64,000 bases of DNA from Nothopassalora personata (lineage: Eukaryota; Ascomycota; Dothideomycetes; Mycosphaerellales; Mycosphaerellaceae): NCBI GenBank assembly GCA_033816765.1, contig CM066292.1, positions 1 through 64,000 of the forward strand. Direction: 5' to 3'. The position numbers and the translations under genes were made by a program. The notes under the pieces were generated by a model. It had not been told where the DNA came from, made no database searches, and saw only the letters and a program-made list of their open reading frames with translations. This document shows positions 45,151 through 57,309 of the stretch, one piece after another (the stretch's first letter is position 1; the number at the start of each line of letters is the position of its first letter).

Positions 45151-47689
45151 CGATGCGAAATTGATCGTCTAACGGGGGCTCGTTAAACCAACAGACTATA
45201 GAGCTTAAGCGGTAGCGCTAAGGTGACCAACATGCCCTACCAAGTTCGACTACCGGTGTTCGTCGCCATCGCGCCACAAAAGGCTCCACAGCAGGCGCTG
45301 TCTTTACGTCTAAGGACTTATAAACTGGTTAACTGTTAGGCAGCAGATAAATCATAGACTACGGAATGTAGTAGCTGCGATTCTGCTTATACTAACTTAC
45401 ATTAGATTTTGCTAGTGCGCTCTTAGCCTTCACTTACATTCGACTGGCCATATGCTTGCGAGGAGCAGCCACGTGTGCATCTTGGCAAGGATGTATATAT
45501 AGACACTTTCATTCACTTGTTGATAGCGAACGAAGACCGCGCGAGCCGTACCAGGTGTATCTAGGCCAGCAGTCTCGGCGTTTGTGATCGGTAAAGTGAC
45601 ACCAACCGCTCGTGTACTTGGGTTCCGCTGATGAGGAGCATCGCATGTAGCCAAGGTCTGCATGACCTTCGAGGACTCAATGGCTGATGGTGGCTCGTCA
45701 TCGCAATCGCCCTCGTTTCCTACATCTTACTACTATTGCGGAGACGTTGTTAGATGGCGGGCGGCCTTGTCAAGTTGTCCAACGATCATTATTAGCTAGG
45801 CAGGATGCAGATGCGTTGGTGACAAGAAACCTCATAGAGTCTTAATATGGCTCCGCATAGTCGAGCTTTTGACGAACCTAATGAGTTCCAGCGAATGATC
45901 AAGTTTCTACTGCTTGTCTTCCCTTCAGGTTCCCTCGCTTTCGACCGTATGGGTATTCAAGCTAATTGATGAGCCTGAGCTTAGGCGCTGAATCGTTCTC
46001 GTCGAGAGATGTTTGTAGATGCTATGACGTGTTGAAATCGAAGTAATGCATCCTAGCGTCGAGGTTGGCAACGATATATCAAGGCTGCAGTAGTGAAGCA
46101 ATTTCCTAGCAAATCGCTTTTAGCAGGCCCTTACTGCATTCGATGAGATCCTTGGCGTGTTTCCGGGATATAGCTTACCCTGTTCTATGTTCTCCATTGC
46201 CTAGCTATCAGTCGCAGGCCATGCCGAGAAGCGGTGAAGAGAGGGCTCACAAGCTCCGCAGAACGTCGAACTTGGCGTAGCAATGAAGCATTAGTCCATG
46301 CCCAATTTCCTGCACTGGCGCGGCGGACTAGGCTTATTCTTCCCTTATGCTAAGAGTCTGATGCCGTTGGGGTTATGTCGACTTGGACCGTGTGGCTCCC
46401 GTCGTGCGTCGTGCAGAAACTTGATGCCTTTTAAAGCCGGTTTGTTTGGACCTCCATGTCTTGCACCAGATTCGTGATTTCTGCCGTTCGCATTAGCTTT
46501 GTAGAATTCGTTATTGAGCTTCGTCCCGGGAGAGAGCTATTCGCTCGCGCAAGTCGTGTAAGACAGACACAAACGATAGCCTACGTTGCGATATCTGGCG
46601 CACCAGTCACGGCTGCTTGACCCTAAGCGGATGGCACAGGTTTGTCCCAAGACAATGGAAATGTATCTAGCCAAGGGATGTTTATCAGGATATTAGCTTT
46701 AGTTGTGCCGCGTCAGCCTTGACGACAGAGGTATTGAGTTCATCTGCCCTAAGGCGGAGCACTGGCGTGACTTTGCAAAGACTGTGTGCTGCCTTCGTTG
46801 CTGTCGTTCCTGCACTCCTTGTTGGTGAGTCGGCGGGCATAGGTAGCACTTCCCGGCTGGATCTTGTCGGCCTAACATTCTCTAGTAGCAGCTTTGACTC
46901 TGACGGCTTCAAATGTCAGGACTGCCAGCTCGTCAACACCCTATGTCAAGAGCGAGCTGGATGCTCGAGCTGACGTTACCCACAGGCGGCGGCAGCAGCA
47001 TCAGGTACCGTCGACCTTGTACGCTCCAAGTCGTCCCGAGTCTCTTAGGTGTGTCCTTTCTTACATTTTTGGACGAACACACGAAGCATGACTGACGTAT
47101 TGAGGTAGTATCTACGAACGCTAAAGGATGAAGGCATATCAAGCTACTGGGTTGGGCTGACATGCTGCATACGTCATAACCATCAACAACAACGACAAAA
47201 TGTTTCCCGTTGTCTCCATCCTCGTCACCTATGATAGCGCCTTGTGGCTTCCGGCTGGAGCTTGCGTGGTCGAACGCCTTCGTCTGATGTTCTACCATCT
47301 CGCGCCGAGACTTGCGGCGAGCTTCGCCGATGAGCTTACTTTGCTTTGCGTTGCATCAACACCGACAGCGAACATGTCTTGCCTGTTGTATTATACATCT
47401 TGTCGTTGGCCGAGATTTCACAAACAGAGACTACAAGACGAGCAGTCTCACCTTCGTGTCCGATTACCGAATACTGCTTACTTCCTATCAACCTCGCTCC
47501 GCGTCTCTGTAGGCGAACCGACCCTGGAACACTTTCTAACCTACGGGTATCTCTCACCCCAGAATCTGGTTCCCTTCTCTTATCCTCTGACTTATCCTCT
47601 ATTTCTCTTCTCGCGTCCAGGTCGTCTCCCTCGGCCTCGGCCTCCTTCTCTCTTCTCACATCCATCCTCACCCGGGAAAGTGATGAGTA
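45151..47689. other. decayed DNA, no supported gene
   Basis: A minus-strand protein-like patch near 47,330-47,180 contains AIIGDEDGDNGKHFVVVVDGYDV, beside a 111-codon minus frame at 47,336-47,671. The pieces are in different frames and no family was recognised. A 168-codon plus frame (47,200-47,706) overlaps them and looks like the shadow. Confidence 0.35.
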
Positions 47690-48330
47690 TGGACCCTCGG
47701 ACCTGAGACATCAGTGTTAGGGTGTCTCTCACAACGTGCAAGCCCTAGAGACTCGCTACTATCGAACTCTTTTGCCCCTGGCTTTACAGCACTACCAGTT
47801 GTATAGCCACTCGAGAGGCGTGCATCTTCCGCGGCCTATGCATCTGCTCTTTTTGCCACTGGCACATTCTCGAGCCACATTTTGATTTCCGCCTGCGTAT
47901 CGACGTCGCCAAAAGAACTGCTAAGGTGGAGCAGCACTCGCACACGGTGTAGTTCTGCGCCGACGAACACCCGCTTCTGGCCTGGCTACATCGAACGATC
48001 GAGATTTTCTTGCCTGCAGCATTGTTTGCCTGTAGCATTAATCAAGTCAGCTTCGTCCATGGTTCTTGCAAGAAGCAGCAACTGGCCTGGCGCTCAACGC
48101 CCCATCGACCTCCGACTTGAGAGGTTTCGTCCCTTTCAGAACTCGCTGAGGGTATCAATTCTGAAGCATCCTGCCAGTGAGATCTTCCCTGAGCTCGGGT
48201 AAGACCATTCTGGCCTTGGTGAACAATTTCATGTCCGCGCACAGGATCTTCACGAAGGCTTGGGCGTAGGAATTTAGCATGGGGTCGTTATCGTCAATCA
48301 TAGCCGCCCAAACATCTTCATAAAGTGTTT
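47690..48330 (-). pseudogene. decayed gene of unknown family
   Basis: On the minus strand around 48,310-48,040 one frame reads regularly (YEDVWAAMIDDNDPML, then AQAFVKILCADMKLFTKARMV) with TGA stops. After a frame change, 48,030-47,690 continues with AELHRVRVLLHLSSSFGDVD and KMWLENVPVAKRADA. This is typical folded-protein composition without a recognised motif. At least one frameshift and three stops are present. Confidence 0.4.
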
Positions 48331-48808
48331 GTCAGTCGATCTCGGGATAAGTTTGGGCTGCGAAATTTTGCAGTATTTGGAGGATCGCCGCCGGCGACAT
48401 GACTCTTCTACTAACGTGTCTCGGTGAGAGACAGAGGACCGTGTTCGAGGACCCTAGAAAGCAAAATCTTAAGGCGTTCTTAGAGGTTTGCTGTCTTATG
48501 CAGACGCCCGCCGGACAATCGCATATCTTGTCGTCACATCTTTTATTGCACGTCGGTCGGTGCGACAACTTCAAGGTAGCACTGCTACCTTTCGGCGGTA
48601 TGCACCGCATAATGCCACGAATCGAGAGCAAGCTATCGAAGAGGAAAAGCAAGGCTACACCTCTTTAAATCTAAACACTTCGCGCGATCTAGCCTACCGA
48701 GCGTCACTTCTAGAGGGAGGATATTAAGTATTAACTTATATAACGAGTACAATACTAGAATCTAACTACCTTAGGTACAATGTCCCTTACAATTAAGTTA
48801 CGGCGTTA

Positions 48809-49068
48809 TGTTAGAGGTATATATTACTACTCTAACTTAGCGTAGGGCGGCGTCGCCTTTTGTAATAGTTATAAGCCCGGATTTAGCGCTTCGTTAGCTA
48901 AGTGGCATTTTGCGGTAGGGAGTGCCCTAGCCGATAACCTAGTCTACAAGATAGGTCCGAGGATTAGGCGTTTGACCCACTATTAAGACAAAACAAACTT
49001 TTCGATATCGAATCACTACTCTCCGTTGTGTGACTTCTTTGCTTATACGAGCTAAAGAATAGGGGGAG
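48809..49068 (+). repeat. LTR-like segment, first copy
   Basis: Begins TGTTAGAGGTATATATTACTACTCTAACTTAG and is followed by GTAGGGCGGCGTCGCCTTTTG. It is closely related to the starts at 49,069 (plus) and 51,417 (minus). The 3' limit is unclear. A purine tract AATAGGGGGAG closes this segment at about 49,057-49,068, just before the second copy. Confidence 0.6.
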
Positions 49069-49460
49069 TGTTGGAGGTGTATATTGCTACTCTAACTTAG
49101 TTTAGGGCGGCCTCCTATGTTTCGCCGGTCATTTTCTCGGTTACCGGCAGCCGTATCGTAAATCCGATTGCAGATTCGGAGTCCCCGGAGTCGAAATACC
49201 CTACAGCGAGTATATCGCCGTCCTAGATAGCGAGATACCCATAGTATTCGCTGTTCTAACGTACCGGGCTCGGCTATTACAAGCCAAACCCATAGCCGAT
49301 TCGGGAGGTGACGTTGGATAGGGTTTCGAAGATCCGGGGAAAGGTTTCTTGCTAAGCCGTATCGGGTAGGATGGGCTTTTCGAATCCGGGGAAAGCCCTC
49401 GGCTATGCTCGAAGCTTCGGTGCTAGGATGTTTTGAGCTAGTAGCGCCAATTCGGGCTCA
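49069..49460 (+). repeat. LTR-like segment, second copy with polypurine tract upstream
   Basis: Begins TGTTGGAGGTGTATATTGC directly after AATAGGGGGAG, the arrangement expected of a 3' LTR. The body contains repeated GATCCGGGGAAAG motifs. The end was not determined. Confidence 0.55.
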
Positions 49461-51055
49461 TAACTGTTAAATGAAGGTTTGCAATACGTTGGCTCTTAAC
49501 CAGATTACAGCGGCACATCGGCGCGGCTTTCTCTACCGACAAGGGACACATGGAAGAAGTCCGCTTCTTAGGATAGGATATTAGAGGGCAGAATAGCTAA
49601 GGCCCTAGGGTAGGAAGGACCTGTACAACATGCAAACAGTGATGCTGGTAATTGCAGACCCGATCATCCCAATATGCTGCACGCGGAGTTGTAGTGGAGA
49701 AAGCAGCTCCTGCAGCTCTATCTCTTAGAGCCTTAACGGGCTCGCTATCTGCCAAGTAGTTTCATAACAAATATGCCGCCGCATTCTATCGACCTTGGCG
49801 GCAATCAATACATTCCCGGGTGGGAGATTCTGATTAAGGACACGTCTCACGGAACCCTTATCAATAACATAGCAGTTATAGGCGACGCCTTCTATGCCAC
49901 TCAAGTCCAATCTTGCTGCAGTCTTCGGGCGAAAGCCTAGGGACTCGCAGAACCATCTTCCATTCTAGAAGCTCATACGGATCGGCAGCAGGCACATCTC
50001 TCCGTTAGTGGCTTCATCGTGTCAACTCGGCACGTCTCTTCATCACCATTTCCGCCATTACAATCTAAGGACAGCTCGAACAAAGAGACACGATTTCAAG
50101 ACCAGTCAGACATGCAGCCAAATGAGGGCCAAGACATTCTAAGCACATATCTCAGCTGCCTTGCTGCTGACGAGCACTCGTGCATATTCTTAACACATTT
50201 GACGTGTTACTAGGGCTCCTACATCCTACACAAACCATAAAAGATCGTCCCGGATGGTAGTGGAGGAGATTCGAAGACGAAGCGATGCACAATGCGTAAT
50301 ACGGAACGGGAAGTGGGAAGTAGAGGGAGGCAATTTGTGTAGATATTTGAAGACCGATCGAGCCAGTGCACCTTCCACGCACTCCGGTAAAGAGTATCTA
50401 GCGCCCATCTTCTCTATTGGAGCGTGCTGATGGTACCTGCTTGGGCTTCGCCACTCTTGTGTTATCGGACTCATCACCCAATGTCCCTGGAGCTGTGAAC
50501 GAGACTGAAGATGGAGCGGAGTGGTAATGGTTGAGAATGGTGGATAGTTGGATCGAAGCAAGTGAAATGGGCCATGCATTGTCGTCGTAGATAACGATCC
50601 TATGTCTGGGGTCTTTGTGTCATGCGTGTATGTCTCTCATCGATCACTTCGCAGTAGTGCGAGTCGCGTGCATTGTTCAATGTCTCGGAGTGGGAGTCGC
50701 ACGAGGCTTTGATGGTGGTTAGGGTATTCCTAACTGTTCGAGCGAACGACATTGCGATGAGCCACCTCGAAGTGACTACGGCCCCATCAATCGGCTGGTA
50801 GGAGACATTAACAACCTTGCTCCAGCAGGTACCGACGTCGTGAGCTAAGTAGCGTTAAACGACCAGCATGTCATGACATGGGTAGATCATTACATTACAA
50901 TCACCAACACGATATGTCACGCTAATTCTTCATCAAATCCGTAACAGCTGTGCAAATCTCCGACCGGAAGAAGCACATGCGGTAGGACATGCCATCCCAG
51001 CCATTACCGCTCTGCGAGAACGACTTTGCAACGCAGCTGTTCTTGCTATGCTGGG
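49461..51055. other. no supported gene
   Basis: Short frames on both strands only. Composition is near normal. Confidence 0.4.
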
Positions 51056-51417
51056 TCAGAGTGTGGCCAGGATCCATGAAAACCTGTTAGGTATTTCGTT
51101 GGGTCTTAGCGTGAGCAGCAGCAGACGATCAACAGCGCGATGTCCCAACACGTAACGTTGGAAGAGATGTTGAGAAGAAACAGGCAGTGACACCATCTTG
51201 GCAACGAGGGCTGTGGGTGAACTCAATCTCAATCTCCTTTTAGGCGCCATCTTCGTCTTCTGCATGTGCTCCATGACTGCCAGCTTGGCTTTGGCACTTA
51301 CGTTCTTTGGGATCCCTGGCTTCCTTGACACTATGCTGGTAGTTGGCTTCTCCCTGCCATGTTGCAAAAGGCGACGCCGCCCTAAGCTAAGTTAGAGGGC
51401 AATATATACCTCCAACA
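51056..51417 (-). repeat. LTR-like segment on the minus strand
   Basis: Read on the minus strand it begins at 51,417 with TGTTGGAGGTATATATTGCC and continues CTCTAACTTAGCTTAGGGCGGCGTCGCC, matching the copy at 48,809. It abuts a decayed minus-strand gene at 51,418, consistent with insertion into it. The inner limit is uncertain; a 103-codon frame lies inside. Confidence 0.5.
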
Positions 51418-53830
51418 TGCCACACCAAGACTGGTCAGCCACTTACATCCGAAATACCACATCGCTCGCAGGATGGCGTCCACACGGGTGTGGTACTCTC
51501 GTCCGTTACATGCTGCTCCGAGCTGCGAAGTTTGTGGGCTATCCAGACTGGTCATACCTGCGGCTCGCATGACTTTGGCCATATTGGCGTAGAACTCGCC
51601 ACCCTCAATGTCGAAGATATGGCGAACGGTATTCACATTCTCCTCGATTATGAAGGCGCTGCCCTGGCAGGATTTCTTCATCTCCGTGGTATTCATCTAC
51701 TACTCGACTCCAGGAATAGCGCGATGCTTCTGAATCTCCTCATTGCGCTAAACCCGTCTTGCCCGATCCTTGACTTTACCAGCTCGCGAAGCCAATGTTG
51801 GGCGTTCGTCGTACATAAAGTGCTAAGGTGAGGAGGTGCCTTCGACGGAGTACATCTTCGTGAAGCCACACGGAAGGAGGATAATAACAGGCTATGCGCC
51901 TTCTGTAGTCTTGGTCATGCTTCGGTGTAGCAAGACACGGGCATGTATTGCGAAAGGGCCTAAACAAGTACACTTTACGCATGTGTAGCAAAAGGTGTCT
52001 GTCACCCAAGCCGTGCAACACTCCTAGTGATCGACTTCAGCATAAAGCACTTTGTTCTATGCATCCTGCTGTCGAACAGATGGAACGGCATCTCGGCCCG
52101 GTGGAATGTGGCGAGATACTCATCCAGCCACGAAACATCCAATACCACTTTGTAGCTCATGGCATAACTATAGTCCACCACCAGCACAGCTAGACGTCTT
52201 TTACAAAACCATTGATTCAGTGGAAGTGTCAAGCCCGTGAGCCCGCCATCATGGAAAGCACGTGTTGCCTTTGCCGTAGTTCGTCTTGCTCTGCCCCGGA
52301 CAGGACGCTTGCACGCCGCGGTCCGGAGCTGACTCGCCATCAGGGGCGAGATCGTAGCCTTCTGGTGGGAAAGAAGTTGCTGCTGCATCTGTCCCATTCA
52401 ATGCGTCTTCCGCGTGCTTCGAGATAAACTGCAGCATGCTCTATAGGCCATCCTCATCGTCCAACTCGGACCTGGAACCCAGTCGCTCGGAGCCGCCTAC
52501 ATCCTGCTTTCACTCCGTGCCGCGAGGCCACGAGGACCTTTGATGTAGCTCGCAGGATTCAGAAGTGCCACTGGCGGCCAGCAGCAAAAGGCGAAGCCTT
52601 GTCAGTATACAGCGAGATAGGCGCACCTTTATGCTCGATGCACAGATAGGTGCCTGTGTGCGGATCGGAGAGGAAGACATCATAGAAGAGCGGCTGCAAT
52701 GTGTTGGCTTCGTAGATAATGCCTTGTCTCTCAAGATCAGCCCACAGTTCAGGATCTGGTGTAGGAGAAAGCATCAGACTCGAGCCATCTAGGCTTTGGC
52801 TAATCTCTGCATCTAGGTCTCCAACCTGTCAACACAGTCGTTGTAGTAGGATCTTGAGAGAATGGTCGGCCTGACTCGATAGCCCTAGGGTTGCTGCTGC
52901 AGCTGCTGCGGCAAACAGATTGCCCACTGCCTGCGACAGTTGCGAGAATGCACCGTGAACAGGTAGTACCAAGTAGGTATGTCGTTCAACAAGATCTCAA
53001 GCCCGTGGGACGGGTCTGACGCTCCCTCCCATATTGCTGGAGGAACGATGGGGATATATCCTGGCACCCTTCCTGAAGTCAAAAGGTAGGCCTCGGAGTC
53101 GTTTGAGAGATTGGCTTATGGAGAATTCCGGAAAGCATAACCCTCTCCTTTCCTGCCGGCTGGAAGCAGAGAGAATTACTTCGCATCGAAGATCAGGTAC
53201 TCCAAGATGTGCTCACGACTCTTCGGCTGTTGAAGTGCTTCGCGCAAAGCATGTCCAGGATGTGATAATGTCGAGTAGGTATCTCGCGAATAACATGCTG
53301 GACAAGCGCAGTCTCATCACGCTCACCTTCAGATCCAAGCCAGACCTGCTTCCGTGCCTATGTATTGCACGCACTGGAGTCCGAACGAAATCTCCAGTCC
53401 ATACGCAGTACTCTGGCGCCATGGTTGAGCTCTCCTTCAATTTGATGCCAGATCATCATCGTCGTCGTCGTAGTCGTCGTCATCGTCGTACATGGGTGCC
53501 GTCCGTTTGGAAGTGGAGAGGATCGCAAGGACCGGGAAGATCCTACGGCAGACGTGGAGTGCGGCTGGGAATCCGGCATTGCATCCAAGCGCCACCAGGG
53601 CCGCAGCGGTCTGCAGCATTCTGCCGGTTCCATGACGCAGCATGTCGCCAGGTCCTTGATGGAGCAGCGGCGCGGCGTTCTGCAGCATTTGTTCCTGAGG
53701 CAGCGTTCCTATCCTTGCTCTTACTGCTTGGCCCTGCCCTGCCCTTTCCAGGATCCATCGATGTTGCTCTGCTCTCCAGTCTTGCTCGCTGAAGGGCAAA
53801 TGAGCGCACTGGCCTCACCCTCGGCTTAAG
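51418..53830 (-). pseudogene. cluster of decayed minus-strand gene pieces
   Basis: Protein-like minus-strand pieces follow one another in changing frames. They are an Asp-rich piece (53,799-53,437), CVWTGDFVRTPVRAIHRHG (around 53,410), a Pro-rich piece with IPIVPPAIWEG (53,082-52,885), DPELWADLERQGIIYEANTL to QWHF (52,774-52,559), SFPPEGYDLAPDGESAPD (52,437-52,249) and EENVNTVRHIFDIEGGEFYANM (51,696-51,382). They could be exons of one or two genes broken by frameshifts and by the LTR at 51,417. No family was recognised. A 252-codon plus frame (53,034-53,792) overlaps and is Arg/Ser-rich, so I regard it as a shadow. Confidence 0.35.
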
Positions 53831-54430
53831 TCATCTTCGTGTCTGCCGAGGCGTGTTCTCCCCCAGTTCCTTGTCGCAGGTCAAGCCAACCCAACTCACC
53901 TCTGGATTTGAAGACACCGACGAAGACGAGCGCACTAAGAAGTCCTTAATCATCGAAGTCCTCGCAGCTAACGAAGTCTCCAAGCTCATTCGCCTTCTTG
54001 GGTTCTGTCCAGTAGCTGCATCTTCCTACATTGTGTAAAGAGAACTGACGACATCGCCCTGCGGCTCAACATGAGTTGTCCTTGGGAAAGAGGTGGGCCA
54101 TGGGATGTCTGTCGATGAGTTCGGCGGCTTCGCAAGTCTACCGGCGAGTGAATCTGCTGCCATAAAAATGAATCCATGGTCGTCCGCATATTGGATCTGA
54201 AAGCGGGCTGTACCTCGCGGAAAGAAAAGTGTTGCGGTTGAGTACAGTATCCAATGTCCAGCAACGGATGCATTGAGCCAAGCAGAATGCCATCACCAAT
54301 AGACTTTCCCACGCTGCTCGTCTTTCCGACAACACCGCTATTAGACCCAGACTACAGCATCTGTCACTAAACAACTCAACGATCCAGTCGAAGTTGCGTG
54401 TGGTAAGAAGCACATCTTCTGTCGCAACAG

Positions 54431-54988
54431 CTAGAAGTGGGTGCTCGATGTATGCAGGGCTGCGGGAGAGGAGGCCATATTAGCTGTGGATGTTGACTGG
54501 TGGCGGCTTAGACGTGCTGTAGTGAAGACACTCTCGCCGAGTACGAGATTCCAGTGGTTAGGATCCATTCGTCGACAGCTTTGACACAAGACGAGAGGTG
54601 TCGTGTCCTGCTGTACCGTCTCGCGTTGATCGATGGCCGTGGCTCGATCTTCTACGTTCAGGTCAAGTCGGTCCTCATCTCTGCGATGTTCATCGCTGTT
54701 GGAGCAATTCGCCATCTATCGATCGAGGCCAGGGCTCATGCTGTTGTTGGGCGTGTTGTCCCTCCATCCGTTGCTGCTGCCGCCGTTCTTGTCACTGCAG
54801 CTGCGGCCACGCGTGTTGTTGCTTGTATGTCTGTTCTCGTGATCACACCCTGCTGCTGCTTGGGATCTGCTTGCTTCAGCAGAAGGCTCGCCTACGAAGG
54901 TCGCGAGTACTGATCGTCCGTTGGTCGTTGGTGAGGCAGTGCCACGTATCCATTCGAGGTATCGCTTAGTAAGCTTTCGCAGTGACAT
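54431..54988 (-). pseudogene. decayed gene, one frame with a single stop
   Basis: One minus frame runs 54,988-54,431 (185 codons) with a single TAG stop near 54,716. It reads SLRKLTKRYLEWIRGTASP, an Asn/Ser/Gly-rich disordered stretch, then NSDEHRRDEDRLDLNVEDRA and TTPLVLCQSCRRMDPNHWN. The last part has a Cys-x2-Cys that could bind a metal. No family was assigned. Confidence 0.4.
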
Positions 54989-55756
54989 CTTGTTACGCTT
55001 TCATTCGTTGTACAAAGAGGCTCCATAACCAGGAGCCTGCTTCTGCTGACTGGCAAGCAGAAAGTGCCTGCTGAGGTCCTCGAATTCAGCGGAGTTGCAT
55101 TTGAGCATCTTGCCCTGTTGCAGCAGCTGTCAGTCGTCAATTCTTCGGGCTTGGCTTTCCCGAAGCCTGGACACCTTAATGGTAAGCTGTCTGCTCTTTT
55201 AGAGCCTCGTAAGAAGCGGCTTTGGCAGTGTTTGCTGAATGGATCTGCTCGAACGTCATGTAAAACAGCTCTCTGTTGGCTCAGCGAGTGAGTGAACGTC
55301 ACGTCACATGGGCCCGTGCGGCTCAATGGCCAAACCAGCCAGTCCAGCGAGCGGGACGTGCCGACGAGACCAGCGAAACGTAGGACAAGCAGAAGGAGTA
55401 ACTGAACCTTTAAGGACGCCCGAAAAGACTGAGCGTTGTACTTCGACCGGTGTCTATCAAGCGATGTAGCTTACCAGACTGACCCCATTCAGTGACGCGT
55501 TCTTACGTGGAAAGCGAAACACAGCCCCATCGGGATGGCGACTATCTTTGGTAGTGTCCTCGGAGTCTGCGGTGTACTCTGTCACATCGTGGCCTCTGCA
55601 GCACCTTTCGTCGATGGGACACATGCACTTGCATCTTGGCGTCAAGCTGTTCGCTCGACCTGGCCAAGGTCTGTCACGGGATGGAACCATCTTCTCTGCT
55701 CCTGCAGTGTCGTCTGCGCTTCCGAAGATCTTGAGAGTTGGAGGTGCAGCAGGGAT

Positions 55757-56351
55757 TCATTGTCGCCTTTCTCTCGTGTACGTAGAGCCCAAGCCATCGC
55801 AGCCTTGTGTACAATGGCTTCCTTGCGGACATGCAGCCAGAACCTGGACAATGTTGGCGCTCGTGACGAGCTTTGCCATGTGCTTGAAGGTATCTTTCGC
55901 CTTTCGCCTTTCGCCCTCGTCGGTCTTCGCATTGTTACCAAAGATGAATGTGGCATCATCTAGCTCTTTCCACTCCATCGCCCAGCTTTTCGGCCTCTTG
56001 GCCAGATAAAGCCCCGATCTGTCCAGCATGATTGTCTCTGTCCGCTGGCCCCATTGCTGCTGCAGTGGGAGGGTCGTGTTTTTGTTGTGCTCTCGCTCGT
56101 TGCGGCGCAGGTGACGCCTCGTCCATCACAATTACATGCATGTCCCGGATATCGGAGTGTCGCAGGTCGGACAGGACCCGATCGATCCGTGTTGCTCGAT
56201 CGCATTCATAGTCACGTATAATCCTCGATGGCAATGAGTCTGTTGCCAATACTGATAGGGTCAACGGTAACTTGTGATACCACAGACAGATTGTATGCGA
56301 CAGGTGCGGAGGTGTGCGGAGGTGCCTGATTGTTGACGCCAAGGCTGCCAT
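55757..56351 (-). pseudogene. decayed minus-strand gene pieces, unknown family
   Basis: The frame 56,351-55,956 gives IIRDYECDRATRIDRVLSDL and IRDMHVIVMDEAS. The frame 56,029-55,757 gives SWAMEWKELDDATFIFGNNAK and KDTFKHMAKLVTSANIVQVL. The -VIVMDEAS- string is reminiscent of the Walker B/DEAD-like motif of ATPases or helicases, but nothing else confirms it. A frameshift lies between the two parts. Confidence 0.35.
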
Positions 56352-56388
56352 TTTGGCATTGCGTCAGTCGAACTTGATCTTGCCAAGG

Positions 56389-57123
56389 CTGCCGGTTTAA
56401 CACCTAACAGAGGGTGTCAAACTGCAGTGCTTTGAAACACTACACACAACTTCACAACTTGTGGCTGACTTGCGGCTAGTACAATAACTTCATTGGTTGA
56501 TCGTTCTCAAACTGATTGCCCGTGTGATCAAGCCCGTTGACATGTCACCGCGTTAGTTGAGCTGATCCTGCTAAGCCTGCCGTTTTGGCACTCGCTCAGT
56601 TCGGCAGTGTTTCGAAACACTTTACACAACTGGAGGCCAACTTGCGGCAGGCACAACGACTCAACTTGTTCTTGGTTCTCAAAATGATCGCTCGCGTGTT
56701 CGAATCCATTAATGTGTCACCGCGTTAGTTGAAAGTAACCTTGCAAAGGCTGCCGTTTTGACACCACCCACCCGGGCTGCCGTTTTGACGCCTAACTAGT
56801 AGCAACGGCAGTGCTTCGAAACACTTTACACGACTTGACAATCTATTCTTGGCTTATGAACTGATCGCATGCGTGAGCTGGGAAAATCTCGGCAGGGCTG
56901 CTTGCTCGTTACCTCAGCTGGCGTTTTGACACCTTTCGTGGGTGTCAAAACGGCGGTACTGCGACAACTCAACCCATTTCTACTCTTTCAAGCTAATCAG
57001 ACGCGCGATGAAGTCCATTGACATCGAAAATGCTTTGAAACAAGATCAGGTCCACCGCTTTGGTTGAAAGTGATCTTGCCAATCCTGCCGGTTTGACACC
57101 TCTTTCGGGTGTCAAAACGGCAG
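56389..57123. repeat. hairpin repeat array A (CTGCCGGTTTGACACC family), ~170-190-bp spacing
   Basis: Palindromic units of the type CTGCCGGTTTGACACC...GGTGTCAAAACGGCAG occur at 56,389-56,427, 56,918-56,956 and 57,085-57,123. Half or diverged units lie near 56,345, 56,578 and 56,750. The DNA between them also repeats (AGTGCTTCGAAACACTTTACACAACTT and GTGTCACCGCGTTAGTTGA), so the full unit is ~170-190 bp. Hairpin arms are about 16 bp with a 6-7-base loop. The same motif recurs at 61,317-61,560 upstream of both large genes. Confidence 0.85.
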
Positions 57124-57309
57124 CGCCTGGAATCCCTCCACACAACTTGTCAAGACTTATTCATCGTTCTTCAATTGGTCGCAGGTATGATGAATCCATT
57201 GATATCAAGACTGCCTTGAAACAAGATCATATCTTTCGCACGTTCTGCAATTGTTTCTGCAAGTGTAGTTGCGCCTTAGCTTCTATCCACCAACCCCGAC
57301 GAAACTGAT

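Noticed and set aside
47200..47706. 168-codon plus-strand frame
   Set aside because: Pro/Leu/Ser-rich low-quality sequence. The minus strand carries more protein-like pieces (a GDEDGDNGKHFVVVVDG patch), so this is likely a shadow.
53034..53792. 252-codon plus-strand frame
   Set aside because: The composition is Arg/His/Ser-rich with no domain, and the opposite strand gives more regular protein pieces. It is probably a chance or shadow frame.
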